From Streptomyces canus (GTDB taxonomy: Bacteria; Actinomycetota; Actinomycetes; Streptomycetales; Streptomycetaceae): a DNA stretch of 64,000 nucleotides. Location: NCBI RefSeq assembly GCF_041435015.1, contig NZ_CP107989.1, forward strand, positions 186,001-250,000. The letters run 5' to 3'. Positions 9,120 through 18,064 of this stretch are shown piece after piece. Below the pieces are notes generated by a model. The model did no database searches. It had not been told where the DNA came from and saw only the letters and a list, made by a program, of their open reading frames with translations. Each line of letters starts with the position of its first letter. Position 1 is the first letter of the stretch. A program made the position numbers and the translations under genes.

Positions 9120-9245
9120 CGAGGCGACCGGCCCCGTGCCGACCTCCTTTCCCGTCCTGTTGCCCGTCCGGTTCCCCGTCCAGGAGGGCGCCCCATCGGC
9201 GCCGCGCCGATCCGAGTGGCGCCCGAAATGCTGTAGTTTGATCGG

Positions 9246-10796
9246 GTGTGCGATGCTCCCGACATGCCGGCGAAGGCGGCTTCGCCCTTCGGGCCCGAAC
9301 CCCTGGTCCGTATCCGCGGGCTCAGCAAACGGTTCGGCGGCACCGTCGCGCTGGCCGAGGTCGGCCTGGACGTCCACCCCGGCAGCGTCCTCGCCCTGCT
9401 CGGGCCCAACGGCGCGGGGAAGTCAACCCTCATCAAGATCCTCGCCGGAGTCCACGACGCCGACGCAGGACAGATCACCGTCGCCGGGGAACCCCTCGGC
9501 AGCCCGACCGCCACCCGGAGCATGTCCTTCATCCACCAGGACCTCGGGCTCGTGGAATGGATGACGGTCGCCGAGAACCTCGCCCTGACCGCCGGGTACG
9601 CGCGCCGGTCCGGTCTGATCTCCTGGCGACACACCCGCGAGCGCTGCGCCGACGCCCTGCGGATCGTCTCCACCCCACTCGACCCCGGCGCCCCGGTCTC
9701 CGCACTCGCGCCGGCCGACCGCTCGCTGCTCGCCATCGCCCGGGCGCTGGCGGCCCACGCACGGATCGTCGTCCTCGACGAGCCGACCGCCCGCCTGCCC
9801 GCCGCGGACAGCGCCCGGCTCTTCCACGTCCTGCACGACCTGCGCGACCGAGGGCACGCCATCCTCTACGTCAGCCACCGCCTGGACGAGGTCTACCAGG
9901 TAGCCGACGCCTTCGCCGTCCTGCGCGACGGCCGTCTCGTCAGCCACGGCCCGCTGGCCGGCCACAGCCCGGCCCGGCTGGTCCACGACATCGTCGGCGA
10001 GGCGGACGAACCACCCCTCCACCGCACCGCCCGAGCCCCGGCCGACGCGCCGCCCGCCCTGACCCTCGACGGCGTACGCACCGCCGGCACCGGCCCCGTC
10101 AGCCTCGACCTGAGGGCCGGAGAGGTCCTCGGACTGGTCGGCCTGTCCGGAGCCGGGCACATGGACCTGGGCCGCGCCCTCGCCGGCGCCCAGCCCCTCC
10201 TGGACGGGCGGGCCGTGCTGCACGGGCGGCCTTACCGCCCCCGCACGGTCGCCCAGGCCGTCGCCCTCGGGGTCGGCCTCGTGCCGGGCGACCGGCTGCG
10301 GGAGGGCTGCCTCGCCGAGCTGACCGTACGGGAGAACCTCTTGGCCAATCCCGGCGCCGGAGGCCTGCCCGCACCGCGCTGGATCGGCCCCCGCAGCGAA
10401 CGGGCCCGGGCCGCGGCCCTGATCGAACGGTTCGCCGTGCGCCCCCGGGACACCGAGATCCCCATCGCCACGCTGTCCGGCGGCAACCAGCAGAAGGTCA
10501 TGATCGGCCGCTGGCTGCGGTCGGACCTGCGGCTGCTGATCCTGGAGGAGCCGACCGCGAGCGTCGACGTCGGCGCCAAGGCCGCGATCCACCGGCTGCT
10601 CCAGGAGGCGCTGGAGGCGGGCCTCGCGGTCCTGCTGCTGTCCACCGACTTCGAGGAGGTGGCGAGCCTTTGCCGACGCACGCTGGTCTTCGTGCGCGGG
10701 ACCGTGACGGCGCAGCTGAGCGGCCCCGCACTGACCGTCGCCGGACTCACCCGGGCGGCCTCGGCCCTGCCCCCGTCCACGGCCCGGCACGCATGA
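9246..10796 (+). CDS. Sugar ABC transporter ATP-binding protein (RbsA/MglA-like, two domains)
   Basis: A 516-residue protein with two tandem nucleotide-binding domains. Domain 1 has a full Walker A (GPNGAGKST), Walker B (IVVLDEPTA) and a degenerate signature. Domain 2 has an altered Walker A (GLSGAGHMDL), a canonical LSGGNQQKV signature and LLILEEPTASVDVGAK. This asymmetric pattern is normal for CUT2-class importers of ribose, galactose or xylose. The start may be GTG 9246 or ATG 9264; neither has a clear ribosome site. The stop overlaps the permease start (ATGA). It energises uptake through the permease encoded next, using the downstream lipoprotein. Confidence 0.9.
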   Translation: MCDAPDMPAKAASPFGPEPLVRIRGLSKRFGGTVALAEVGLDVHPGSVLALLGPNGAGKSTLIKILAGVHDADAGQITVAGEPLGSPTATRSMSFIHQDLGLVEWMTVAENLALTAGYARRSGLISWRHTRERCADALRIVSTPLDPGAPVSALAPADRSLLAIARALAAHARIVVLDEPTARLPAADSARLFHVLHDLRDRGHAILYVSHRLDEVYQVADAFAVLRDGRLVSHGPLAGHSPARLVHDIVGEADEPPLHRTARAPADAPPALTLDGVRTAGTGPVSLDLRAGEVLGLVGLSGAGHMDLGRALAGAQPLLDGRAVLHGRPYRPRTVAQAVALGVGLVPGDRLREGCLAELTVRENLLANPGAGGLPAPRWIGPRSERARAAALIERFAVRPRDTEIPIATLSGGNQQKVMIGRWLRSDLRLLILEEPTASVDVGAKAAIHRLLQEALEAGLAVLLLSTDFEEVASLCRRTLVFVRGTVTAQLSGPALTVAGLTRAASALPPSTARHA

Positions 10797-11851
10797 CGCC
10801 GCCACCCCGGCACCGTCCCGGCGGCCACCTCGTCGGCGCCTACGGCCTGCTCGTCCTCACCGCCCTGCTCTACCTGGTCTTCTCCCTCGCGCTGCCGGAC
10901 ACCTTCCCCACGCGGGACACCGTCGACTCCATCCTGTCCAACCAGTCGATCCCGGCGATCCTGGCGCTCGCCGCCATGGTGCCCATCGTGACCGGCGCGT
11001 TCGACCTCTCCATCGGCTACGGCCTCGGACTGGCCCATGTGATGGTGCTGTGGCTCGTCGTCGAGCAGAGCTGGCCCTGGCCGCTCGCCTGTCTCACCGT
11101 GCTGGCCGGAGGACTGGCCGCGGGCGTCCTCAACGGCGTCATCGTCGAGTTCGGACGGATCGACTCCTTCATCGCCACCCTCGGCACCGGCAGCATGATG
11201 TACGCCGTGACCGGCTGGATCACCGACGGTGGCCGGATCGTCGCCGGCCCACAGGGCCTGCCGCCCGCGTTCACCGACCTCTACGACTCCTCGTTCCTCG
11301 GCCTCCCGGTCCCCGCCTTCTACGTGCTCGCCCTCGCGGCCGTCCTCTGGCTGGTGCTGGAGCGGCTGCCGCTCGGCCGGTACCTGTACGTCGTCGGCTC
11401 GAACCCGCGCGCGGCCGACCTCGTGGGCATTCCGACCCGCAGGTACACCGTCTACGCATTCGCCGCCTCGGGCCTGATCGTCGGTCTCGCCGGCGTGCTG
11501 CTCGCCGCCCAGCAGCAGATCGGCAACCCGAGCGTGGGCCTGGACTACCTGCTGCCCGCCTTCGTCGGCGCCCTCCTCGGCTCCACGGCGATCAAGCCCG
11601 GCCGGCCCAACGCCCTCGGCACCGTCGTCGCCGTCGCCGTCCTCGCCGTCGGCCTCACCGGCATCGGCCAGCTGGGCGCCGAGTTCTGGACGGTCCCGCT
11701 GTTCAACGGCGGCACCCTCCTCATCGCCGTGGGCCTGGCCGGCTACGCGGCCCGTCGGCGGCTGCGCGGCGGCGCGGCCCGCGACACACCCGCCTCGCCG
11801 CCCCCGGCCCCTTCCTCTCCGGCGCCGGGGAGCGGGACGTTACCGCCCTGA
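10793..11851 (+). CDS. Sugar ABC transporter permease (CUT2 / RbsC-like)
   Basis: A 352-residue integral membrane protein whose ATG overlaps the ATPase stop by four bases. It has about ten hydrophobic segments. Family hallmarks are AAMVPIVTGAFDLSIGYGLGL, GVLNGVIVEFGRIDSFIATLGTG, the cytoplasmic coupling-loop region YVVGSNPRAADLVGIPTRRY, and LLPAFVGALLGSTAIKPGRPNALGT. The C-terminal 25 residues are a Pro/Ser-rich tail. Being encoded between its ATPase and its binding protein, it is the membrane channel of the importer. Confidence 0.9.
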   Translation: MTPPPRHRPGGHLVGAYGLLVLTALLYLVFSLALPDTFPTRDTVDSILSNQSIPAILALAAMVPIVTGAFDLSIGYGLGLAHVMVLWLVVEQSWPWPLACLTVLAGGLAAGVLNGVIVEFGRIDSFIATLGTGSMMYAVTGWITDGGRIVAGPQGLPPAFTDLYDSSFLGLPVPAFYVLALAAVLWLVLERLPLGRYLYVVGSNPRAADLVGIPTRRYTVYAFAASGLIVGLAGVLLAAQQQIGNPSVGLDYLLPAFVGALLGSTAIKPGRPNALGTVVAVAVLAVGLTGIGQLGAEFWTVPLFNGGTLLIAVGLAGYAARRRLRGGAARDTPASPPPAPSSPAPGSGTLPP

Positions 11852-11904
11852 CCCCTCGGCACGCCCGCCGCGTCGATCCCCTCACTCCCCTCACTGGAGT
11901 TCCC

Positions 11905-13068
11905 GTGCACCGCACCCACAAGGCCGCCCCCGCAGCCCGCACCGCGCGGCTCGCCTCCTGCGCCCTGCTGGCCACAGCCGCCGCCCTCGTCGGCTGCGAG
12001 CGCGGTTCCTCCAACAGCTCGGAAGAAACCGCGACAGGCTCGAACGGCTGCCCCGCCGTCCACGCCCGGGCTCAGCAAGCCGTCACGCGGGCGCAGCAAA
12101 ACGACATCCCCTGGGCAGGGCCCACCAGCGGCCCCGAGGCGGTGTCCAACCGGACGATCGTCTACGTCGCCCAGACCATGACCAACCCCGGCGTCGCGGG
12201 CGCCGCCGACGGGGTACGGAACGCCGCGCGGGTCATCGGCTGGAACGTCCGGGTGATCGACGGCGGCGGCACCCCGGCCGGCATCCAGGCGGCCATGAGC
12301 GAAGCCGTGGCCCTGCGGCCCTCGGGCATCGTCATCGGCGGGTTCGACCCCGACTCGACGGCCCAGCAGACCGCCCGGGCCAACGCACAGGGCATCCCGC
12401 TCGTCGGCTGGCACGCCGTCCCCGAGCCCGGCCCCAGCCGGCAACCCGACCTTTTCACCAACGTCACCACCCGCGTCCAGGAGGTGGCCCGGATCAGTGC
12501 GCAGTGGATCATCTTCGACTCCGACGGCCGCGCCGGGGTCGTGCTCATCACCGACGCCTCGATCCCCTTCGCGCGGAACAAGTCCGACCTGATCCGCAAG
12601 GAGCTGGCACGCTGTCAGGGGGTACGGCTGCTCTCGGTGGAGAACATCCCGATCCCCGACGCCAGCGTCCGCACCCCCCAGCAGATCTCCTCCCTGCTGT
12701 CCCGCTTCCAGGACCGCTGGACCCACTCCGTGGCCATCAACGACCTGTACTTCGCCGACGCCGCCCCCGCCTTCCGCGCCGCCGGCGAGAAGGGCTCCGG
12801 CCCACCCTTCAACATCGGGGCCGGCGACGGCGACCCGTCCGCCTTCCAACGCGTGAACAGCAGGCAGTACCAGGCCGCCACCGTGCCCGAGCCGCTGTCC
12901 CTCCAGGGCTGGCAGATCGTCGACGAGTTCAACCGCGCCTTCTCCGGCCGCCCCCACAGCGGATACGTGGCGCCGGTGCACATCGCCACAGCCGCCAACA
13001 GCCAAGGCGCCACCACCTGGGACCCGTCGGGCTACCGGGAGGCGTACCGAAAGATCTGGGGGAAATGA
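11905..13068 (+). CDS. Sugar-binding lipoprotein of the ABC importer
   Basis: A 387-residue periplasmic-binding-type lipoprotein, GTG at 11905 with TGGAG seven bases upstream. The signal peptide ends in a lipobox, ALVGC, with Cys31 as the lipidation site. The mature protein has the Peripla_BP_1/4 fold: IVYVAQTMTNPGVAGAADGVR, then AAMSEAVALRPSGIVIGGFDP, which is the usual ligand-cleft arrangement of ribose- and xylose-binding proteins. The gene is third in the operon, 53 bases after the permease. The ligand cannot be deduced. No terminator hairpin is apparent after it. Confidence 0.88.
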   Translation: MHRTHKAAPAARTARLASCALLATAAALVGCERGSSNSSEETATGSNGCPAVHARAQQAVTRAQQNDIPWAGPTSGPEAVSNRTIVYVAQTMTNPGVAGAADGVRNAARVIGWNVRVIDGGGTPAGIQAAMSEAVALRPSGIVIGGFDPDSTAQQTARANAQGIPLVGWHAVPEPGPSRQPDLFTNVTTRVQEVARISAQWIIFDSDGRAGVVLITDASIPFARNKSDLIRKELARCQGVRLLSVENIPIPDASVRTPQQISSLLSRFQDRWTHSVAINDLYFADAAPAFRAAGEKGSGPPFNIGAGDGDPSAFQRVNSRQYQAATVPEPLSLQGWQIVDEFNRAFSGRPHSGYVAPVHIATAANSQGATTWDPSGYREAYRKIWGK

Positions 13069-13118
13069 CGGCTGGTCAGATGCCCGTCCCGGCCACTCGA
13101 ATGACATCACGTCAACGG

Positions 13119-13292
13119 TCAGTGAAGTTGGCATTCCCACGGCTCGATGTCCGGCTCCCCCGGGTGCAGCTCCCCCGTGCAGTATCGGTTGAGCCAGGTT
13201 GCAGCCCGGCACTCCGCGTGCTTCTCGTTGACCGGTTCTCCCTGCGCATCCAGTTCGAGGACATTGGCGAAGATTGCGACGCGGATCTCCAT
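13119..13292 (-). CDS. Small conserved-looking protein, possibly the 3' end of a longer gene
   Basis: 57 residues from ATG 13292 (MEIRVAIFANVLELDAQGEP, then HAECRAATWLNRYC, then EPDIEPWECQLH). The composition is protein-like and cysteine-containing. No ribosome site precedes this ATG. The frame stays plausible upstream to a TAG near 13326 (WAELRESPSQ), which suggests a 5'-truncated gene. It is cytoplasmic and of unknown function. Confidence 0.4.
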   Translation of the reverse strand: MEIRVAIFANVLELDAQGEPVNEKHAECRAATWLNRYCTGELHPGEPDIEPWECQLH

Positions 13293-13539
13293 CTGGGAGG
13301 GCGACTCACGCAACTCCGCCCACTAGTCGATCCCTTTCGGCGTCGAGTGGCCTACCGACCCACGGGCGAGCCGTCCAGCAATGCGTCGGAGGGCTCCGGA
13401 AGCACCATGACTGAGGCCTCCCGCCGCAGGAGGCGACGAACTCTCGGGAGGTGGTGCCGATGGTTACGGGGACACTTCTCAACCAGTCCGGATTTCCGGA
13501 GTCAACGCAATCCTGCCGCTGGCACTTTGCTGCCCATCC

Positions 13540-13802
13540 AGAATTCCTGCGTTGCCGCCGAGGGCTACGACGGGGTCGTCAACGACTACTTCCTTGTACG
13601 CACCGTCCGTGTCAGTCCCCGCGGGACGCTGACAGACGACCATCTGGCCGCAGAGAACGTCAGCGGTCCGAGGTGGTGGCACCCTGACGAGATCGCTTCC
13701 TATGACGGTCCCGACCTGTTCTCACCGCGCGGCCTTGGAGCACCCTTGACGACATTGCTCACCTCTGGGGTTCCGGCCGGCCCGGTGCGGCTCGGCCTGT
13801 GA
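13540..13802 (+). pseudogene. NUDIX hydrolase, C-terminal remnant
   Basis: The frame ends with VVNDYFLVRT, then LTDDHLAAENVSGPRWWHPDEI, then YDGPDLFSPRGLGAPLTTLL, and stops at 13802. This matches the C-terminal half of actinobacterial NUDIX hydrolases, including the AE-N-x-x-G-PRWW-PDE block. The catalytic Nudix box (Gx5Ex7REUxEExGU) that should precede it is absent, and upstream sequence in all frames is unrelated. It is a deletion remnant. Confidence 0.65.
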
Positions 13803-13900
13803 ACAGGTAGCCCAGTCGCGGTGTGGTGAGGCTCCGACGCACCCGTGCACGTCCGCCGAATTCGCGCAAAGAATCGAAGTATGCGTGATTCAATGCCTGC

Positions 13901-14437
13901 GTGGTGGATGACGGTACTTTCCTGGGGCCACTGGAACGGGCCAGCGACCACTGGGTAGTTGGCGACCGGACACGAGCGGGCGGCCGTTGGGTGGAGTTCC
14001 GTCCAGATGGGCTCTTCCAACGCGAGCCGGACTCCGACGGACGGCTGATCCCATGGTCCAGGATCGTGAGCGGCATCCGCATCACCTGGGGCAAGCACTC
14101 CTGGAACATCAACGACAAGGGCGTATACACGCTGAAGGGAACGGTCGCCGGACGCAACGGCGGCTGGTTGCACATGACGCTGCGTCACTCGTATGAGGAC
14201 GACCAGATGGGCTTCGACCGGCACGCGCGCCCGTACCGGGCTGTGGACGCCCTCCGGTTGGAGTACCTGCTACGACACCTGGTCGCCGAGGGCACTCCGC
14301 ATCTTCTCGGCGACTCGGACTGGGTGGGCCGTGCCGTGGCGTACCTGGCCGGCGGGACGAACCTCTGGCTCACCGCCCCTTCGCTGCGACGTGTGGCAGC
14401 GAAGGCGCTCGCGGCGGCCGGCCCCGGCAGCGCCTGA
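13901..14437 (+). CDS. Hypothetical protein
   Basis: A 178-residue soluble protein; GTG at 13901 is the first of two successive GTG codons. The N-terminal half is rich in beta structure (DHWVVGDRTRAGGRWVEF, then RIVSGIRITWGKHSWNIND). The C-terminal half is helical (VDALRLEYLLRHLVAEGTPHLL). It has no signal peptide or membrane segment. The layout is like small proteins with a PH-like or DUF-type domain, but I cannot name a family. Confidence 0.65.
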   Translation: MVDDGTFLGPLERASDHWVVGDRTRAGGRWVEFRPDGLFQREPDSDGRLIPWSRIVSGIRITWGKHSWNINDKGVYTLKGTVAGRNGGWLHMTLRHSYEDDQMGFDRHARPYRAVDALRLEYLLRHLVAEGTPHLLGDSDWVGRAVAYLAGGTNLWLTAPSLRRVAAKALAAAGPGSA

Positions 14438-14642
14438 CCGCTCTACCGCGAAGCCGCCGCCGACTTCGTGATCGCATCCGCTATCCGCAGCGCCATCTGC
14501 ACCTGGCTGGCGTCGCGGTGCGTCGGTGTCCACGAGGCACTCCCCCGTACCTCTGAGGACGCCGAGGGGCTTCTGTCCGCAACCACTCTGAAACGATCGG
14601 CCAGCCAGTGGTGTTGTCAGTGGTGGAGTGCAGGATGACTGC

Positions 14643-16724
14643 ATGACCACACCAGTTGCGCAGATCGTGGACGCCGCTGCCTACGCGCAGGCCGTCGAGG
14701 ACGTCGTGGCGGCCGCGGCCGCCTACTACACGGACGGCACCTCTCCACTCGACGACGACGCCTACGACCAGTTGGTGCGCGGCATCGCCGTGTGGGAGGA
14801 CACGCACCCCGACCAGGTGCTGCCGCACTCCCCCACGGGCAAGGTCGCCGGCGGCGCGGTCGAGGGCGATGTGCCGCACACGGTGGCGATGCTGAGCCTG
14901 GACAACGTGTTCTCGCCCGAGCAGTTCACCGCGTGGACGGCCTCGCTGGCCCGCCGGATCGGGCACGAGGCGGAACGCTTCAGTGTGGAGGCCAAGCTCG
15001 ACGGTCTCGCCGTCGCGGCCCGCTACACCCAAGGGCGCCTGACCCGGCTGATCACCCGCGGCGACGGGATCGCCGGGGAGGACGTCTCGCACGCGATCGG
15101 CACCCTCGAAGGGCTGCCGGAGAAGCTGGACCAGCCGGTCACCGTGGAGGTGCGCGGCGAAGTCCTCATGACGACGGCCCAGTTCGAGCACGCCAACGAG
15201 GTGCGCACCGCGCACGGCGGGCAGCCGTTCGCCAACCCGCGCGGCGCGTCCGCGGGCACGCTGCGGGCCAAGGACCGGGCGTACACGGTGCCGATGACGT
15301 TCTTCGGTTACGGCCTGCTGCCCCTGCCGGACACCGACGCCGGGCTCGCCGAACGGCTGGACGCGCTCGCCCACAGCGAGCTGATGGCTCTGGCCGCCCG
15401 GCTGGGAGTGCACACCGCCGACGCCACCGCGGTGCCCACCGTCACGGCCGCGACCGTGGACGAGGTCCTGGAGCGCGTGCGGGAGATCGCCGCGCTGCGC
15501 GCCGAGCTGCCCTTCGGGATCGACGGCATCGTCATCAAGGCCGACCTGGCCGCCGACCAGCGAGCCGCCGGTTCCGGGTCGCGCGCGCCCCGCTGGGCTA
15601 TCGCGTACAAGCTCCCCGCCGTGGAGAAGATCACCCGCCTGGTGGCGGTGGAGTGGAACGTGGGCCGCACCGGGATCATCGCCCCGCGCGGCGTCCTGGA
15701 GCCGGTGGAGATCGAGGGCGCCACCATCACCTACGCGACGCTGCACAACCCGGCCGACATCACCCGCCGTGACCTGCGGCTGGGTGATCACGTCATGGTC
15801 CACCGCGCCGGCGATGTCATCCCCCGCATCGAGGCACCGGTCGCCCACCTGCGCACCGGCGACGAGCAGCCCATTGTGTTCCCCGACAGGTGCCCCCGGT
15901 GCGGCTCCGCCATCGACACCCGCCAGGAGCGCTGGCGGTGCGAACAGGGCCGTAACTGCCATCTGGTGGCCTCCCTCTCCTACGCCGCCGGCCGCGACCA
16001 GCTCGACATCGAGGGCCTGGGCGCCACCCGCGTGGTGCAGCTCGTCGAAGCCGGCCTGGTCGCGGATCTGGCCGACCTGTTCGCCCTGACCCGTGAGCAG
16101 CTTCTGGCACTGGAGAGGATGGGCGAGACGAGCACCGACAACCTGCTCGCCGCCCTCGCCACGGCCCGGACCCGGCCACTGTCGCGGGTGCTGTGCGCGC
16201 TCGGCGTACGCGGCACCGGCCGCTCCATGTCCCGCCGTATCGCCCGCCACTTCGCCACCATGGACAACATCCGTGCAGCCGACGCCGAGGCCCTGCAGCA
16301 GGTCGAGGGCATCGGCCCGGAGAAGGCCCCCTCCATCGTCGCCGAACTCGCCGAACTCACGGAGCTCATCGACAGACTCGCCGCGGCAGGGGTGAACATG
16401 ACCGAACCCGGCGCCACTCCCCCGCCGGGGGCTGACGACGACCTGGCCACACCGGCCGACGCCCCGGACGACCGTCCGCTTACGGGTATGACGGTCGTCG
16501 TCACCGGCGCGATGACCGGGCCCCTGGAAAACCTCAGCCGCAACCAGATGAACGAGCTCATCGAGCGGGCCGGCGGCAAGTCCTCCTCCAGCGTCTCCAA
16601 GAAGACCTCCCTCGTTGTCGCCGGCGAAGGCGCCGGCTCCAAGCGGGCCAAGGCGGAAACCCTCGGCATCCGCCTCGCCGCACCACACGAATTCGCACGG
16701 CTGGTCGCCGACTATCTGCCCTGA
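14643..16724 (+). CDS. ligA: NAD-dependent DNA ligase (additional LigA-type enzyme)
   Basis: A 693-residue NAD-dependent DNA ligase that seals nicks using NAD. Order of parts: domain Ia with the Y-x-x-x-D-x-P/S-x-x-D-D-x-x-Y-D pattern, adenylation domain with the nucleotide-accepting Lys118 in AKLDGLA, OB fold ([19 protein letters not shown]), a four-Cys zinc finger starting at Cys417 (CPRCG, then WRCEQGRNC), helix-hairpin-helix repeats ([13 protein letters not shown]), and a C-terminal BRCT domain from about 610. All expected domains are present. ATG 14643 is preferred over GTG 14628 because AGGA is correctly spaced. Streptomyces normally has a housekeeping LigA elsewhere; the neighbours here suggest this is a paralogue, which is inference. 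Confidence 0.92.
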   Translation: MTTPVAQIVDAAAYAQAVEDVVAAAAAYYTDGTSPLDDDAYDQLVRGIAVWEDTHPDQVLPHSPTGKVAGGAVEGDVPHTVAMLSLDNVFSPEQFTAWTASLARRIGHEAERFSVEAKLDGLAVAARYTQGRLTRLITRGDGIAGEDVSHAIGTLEGLPEKLDQPVTVEVRGEVLMTTAQFEHANEVRTAHGGQPFANPRGASAGTLRAKDRAYTVPMTFFGYGLLPLPDTDAGLAERLDALAHSELMALAARLGVHTADATAVPTVTAATVDEVLERVREIAALRAELPFGIDGIVIKADLAADQRAAGSGSRAPRWAIAYKLPAVEKITRLVAVEWNVGRTGIIAPRGVLEPVEIEGATITYATLHNPADITRRDLRLGDHVMVHRAGDVIPRIEAPVAHLRTGDEQPIVFPDRCPRCGSAIDTRQERWRCEQGRNCHLVASLSYAAGRDQLDIEGLGATRVVQLVEAGLVADLADLFALTREQLLALERMGETSTDNLLAALATARTRPLSRVLCALGVRGTGRSMSRRIARHFATMDNIRAADAEALQQVEGIGPEKAPSIVAELAELTELIDRLAAAGVNMTEPGATPPPGADDDLATPADAPDDRPLTGMTVVVTGAMTGPLENLSRNQMNELIERAGGKSSSSVSKKTSLVVAGEGAGSKRAKAETLGIRLAAPHEFARLVADYLP

Positions 16725-16885
16725 CACCGTCACCCCCGGCCGCCTGACCGCTGCGCCCACCGGCACGGCCCAGGGCAATGGGCGTCCTCCCGGAGCGAGG
16801 AGGCCGCCTATCACCCCGGGAAACAGAACCGACATGGCCGCCTACCATGGCCTTGCGTATTCGGTGGCGAGAGGAAGTCAGGGGC

Positions 16886-17254
16886 ATGCGGCGACTGGGG
16901 GATCTCGAGGCAGAGATCATGGATCGCCTCTGGACGTGGAACCGGCCGACGACGGTGCGTGAGGTCGTCGACGACATCAACGAGACGCGGCCTGTCGCGT
17001 ACACCACAGTGATGACCGTCACCAACATCCTGTACACGAAGGGCTGGCTGCTGCGCGAGAAGCAGCGCCGCGCCTGGGTCTACACCCCGGTCCGCAGTCG
17101 CGAGGCGTATGCCGCCGCCCTCATGGAGGACGGCCTGGAGGAAAGCAAGGACCGTCCGGCCGCGCTGGTCCACTTCGTGGAGAACATGTCCGAGGAAGAG
17201 GTCGCCGCCCTACGCAAGGCCCTGCGGAGCGTAGGACGACAGGCGAAGGCGTGA
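16886..17254 (+). CDS. BlaI/MecI/CopY-type transcriptional repressor
   Basis: A 122-residue protein from ATG 16886, with GGAAG ten bases upstream; longer starts add only non-conserved residues. It shows the winged-helix of the BlaI family: LGDLEAEIMDRLWTWNRPTTVREVVDDI, then AYTTVMTVTNILYTKGWLLREK, then RRAWVYTPV, and a C-terminal dimerisation helix. Family members repress beta-lactamase or copper genes and are inactivated by a BlaR/MecR protease. No BlaR homologue or M56 protease is visible in the window, so signal and targets are unknown. Confidence 0.9.
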   Translation: MRRLGDLEAEIMDRLWTWNRPTTVREVVDDINETRPVAYTTVMTVTNILYTKGWLLREKQRRAWVYTPVRSREAYAAALMEDGLEESKDRPAALVHFVENMSEEEVAALRKALRSVGRQAKA

Positions 17255-17261
17255 ACGCGGC

Positions 17262-17540
17262 CCCCGCCCCAGCAGCTGAAGGCCCTTGAGCAGGCGCGCA
17301 CCAAGGCCGGTCAGAAGAAGGACGTGGTCCAGGGCAAGCTCAGAGAGGCCCGCAAGCTCCTCAACAGCCTCACCGCCGAGCAGCACCAGGATGGAGGCCG
17401 CCCAGGAGCGCACGGACGCCGCCTCGGGCAGCAGCGACACACCGGCCAGCTACAACGGCCCGGCCGGCGACCGCGGCAGGACCGCCGTCGAGTTCGCGTA
17501 CGCCCAGCTCGGCAAACCCTACGAGTGGGGTTCCGAACGG
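17262..17540 (+). pseudogene. NlpC/P60 peptidoglycan endopeptidase remnant
   Basis: The first part reads QLKALEQARTKAGQKKDVVQ and KLREARKLLNSLTAEQ, the coiled-coil N-terminal region of secreted C40 endopeptidases. Near 17385-17395 the frame shifts, and the next frame gives AAVEFAYAQLGKPYEWGSE-like sequence (RTAVEFAYAQLGKPYEWGSE), the start of the NlpC/P60 catalytic domain. The sequence breaks off just before the catalytic Cys. The signal peptide and His/Asn residues are missing. Confidence 0.65.
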
Positions 17541-17589
17541 CAAGACCATCCACGCGCCCCGCGCCGCGAGCAGGCCCTGAGCGCCAACG

Positions 17590-17890
17590 CCCGTACGACC
17601 CGAGGATTTTCCGTAACCGCAAAACGCCAGACGGCCCGCGTCGCACTCGCCGCTCTCGGCCTCGCCGCCTGCGGAAGCGGGCCCTCCGCCACGATGGTCG
17701 CAGCCTCGGAGTGGTCGACGGCGCTGTCCCACGTGCACGGCCTGGGCGTCGACTCGGACGACGAACGTGTGTACGTCGCGACCCACAACGGCCTCCACAC
17801 GGTTGCCGAAGCGCAGGAGCCCAAGGTCGTCGGCGAGCGCAAGGACGACTTCATGGGCTTCACCGTGACCGGCGACAGCACGGTGGCAGC
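17590..17890 (+). pseudogene. Sialidase-like (BNR-type) lipoprotein remnant, N-terminal part
   Basis: One frame gives a lipoprotein-like signal (RVALAALGLAACGSGPS) followed by LSHVHGLGVDSDDERVYVATHNGL and VGERKDDFMGFTVTGDST. This is the opening of secreted beta-propeller sialidase-like proteins, in which the H-V-H-G-L and V-A-T-H-x-G-L motifs recur. It ends within the first blade. It is fused out of frame to the preceding P60 remnant by deletion. Confidence 0.5.
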
Positions 17891-18018
17891 ACCGAGGAGA
17901 AGCCGGTCACGCGGAGGACGGACAAGGCCACTGATGCCGAGAGCGGGCATGGCACTTCGGCTTTCTACTGAGCGGCCGTACGACGCCCAACTCTCCGCGT
18001 GTCATCGGGGTCGTGCAC

Positions 18019-18056
18019 ATGCCGGAGGGCTGGAGCAACCCTTCGCCCTCCGGCAT
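18019..18056 (-). terminator. Terminator of the multicopper oxidase gene
   Basis: ATGCCGGAGGGC at 18019-18030 pairs with GCCCTCCGGCAT at 18045-18056 (12 bp, 14-base loop). It lies nine bases beyond the minus-strand stop at 18065. Confidence 0.7.
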
Positions 18057-18064
18057 GCGTGCGG

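Noticed and set aside
6993..9377. 794-codon open frame antisense to the signalling protein
   Set aside because: It is a GC-bias shadow: no domains, a composition dominated by Gly/Val/Gln, and the opposite strand encodes a clearly conserved protein.
14481..16835. 784-codon minus-strand frame opposite the DNA ligase
   Set aside because: Antisense shadow; the plus strand carries every ligase motif in frame.
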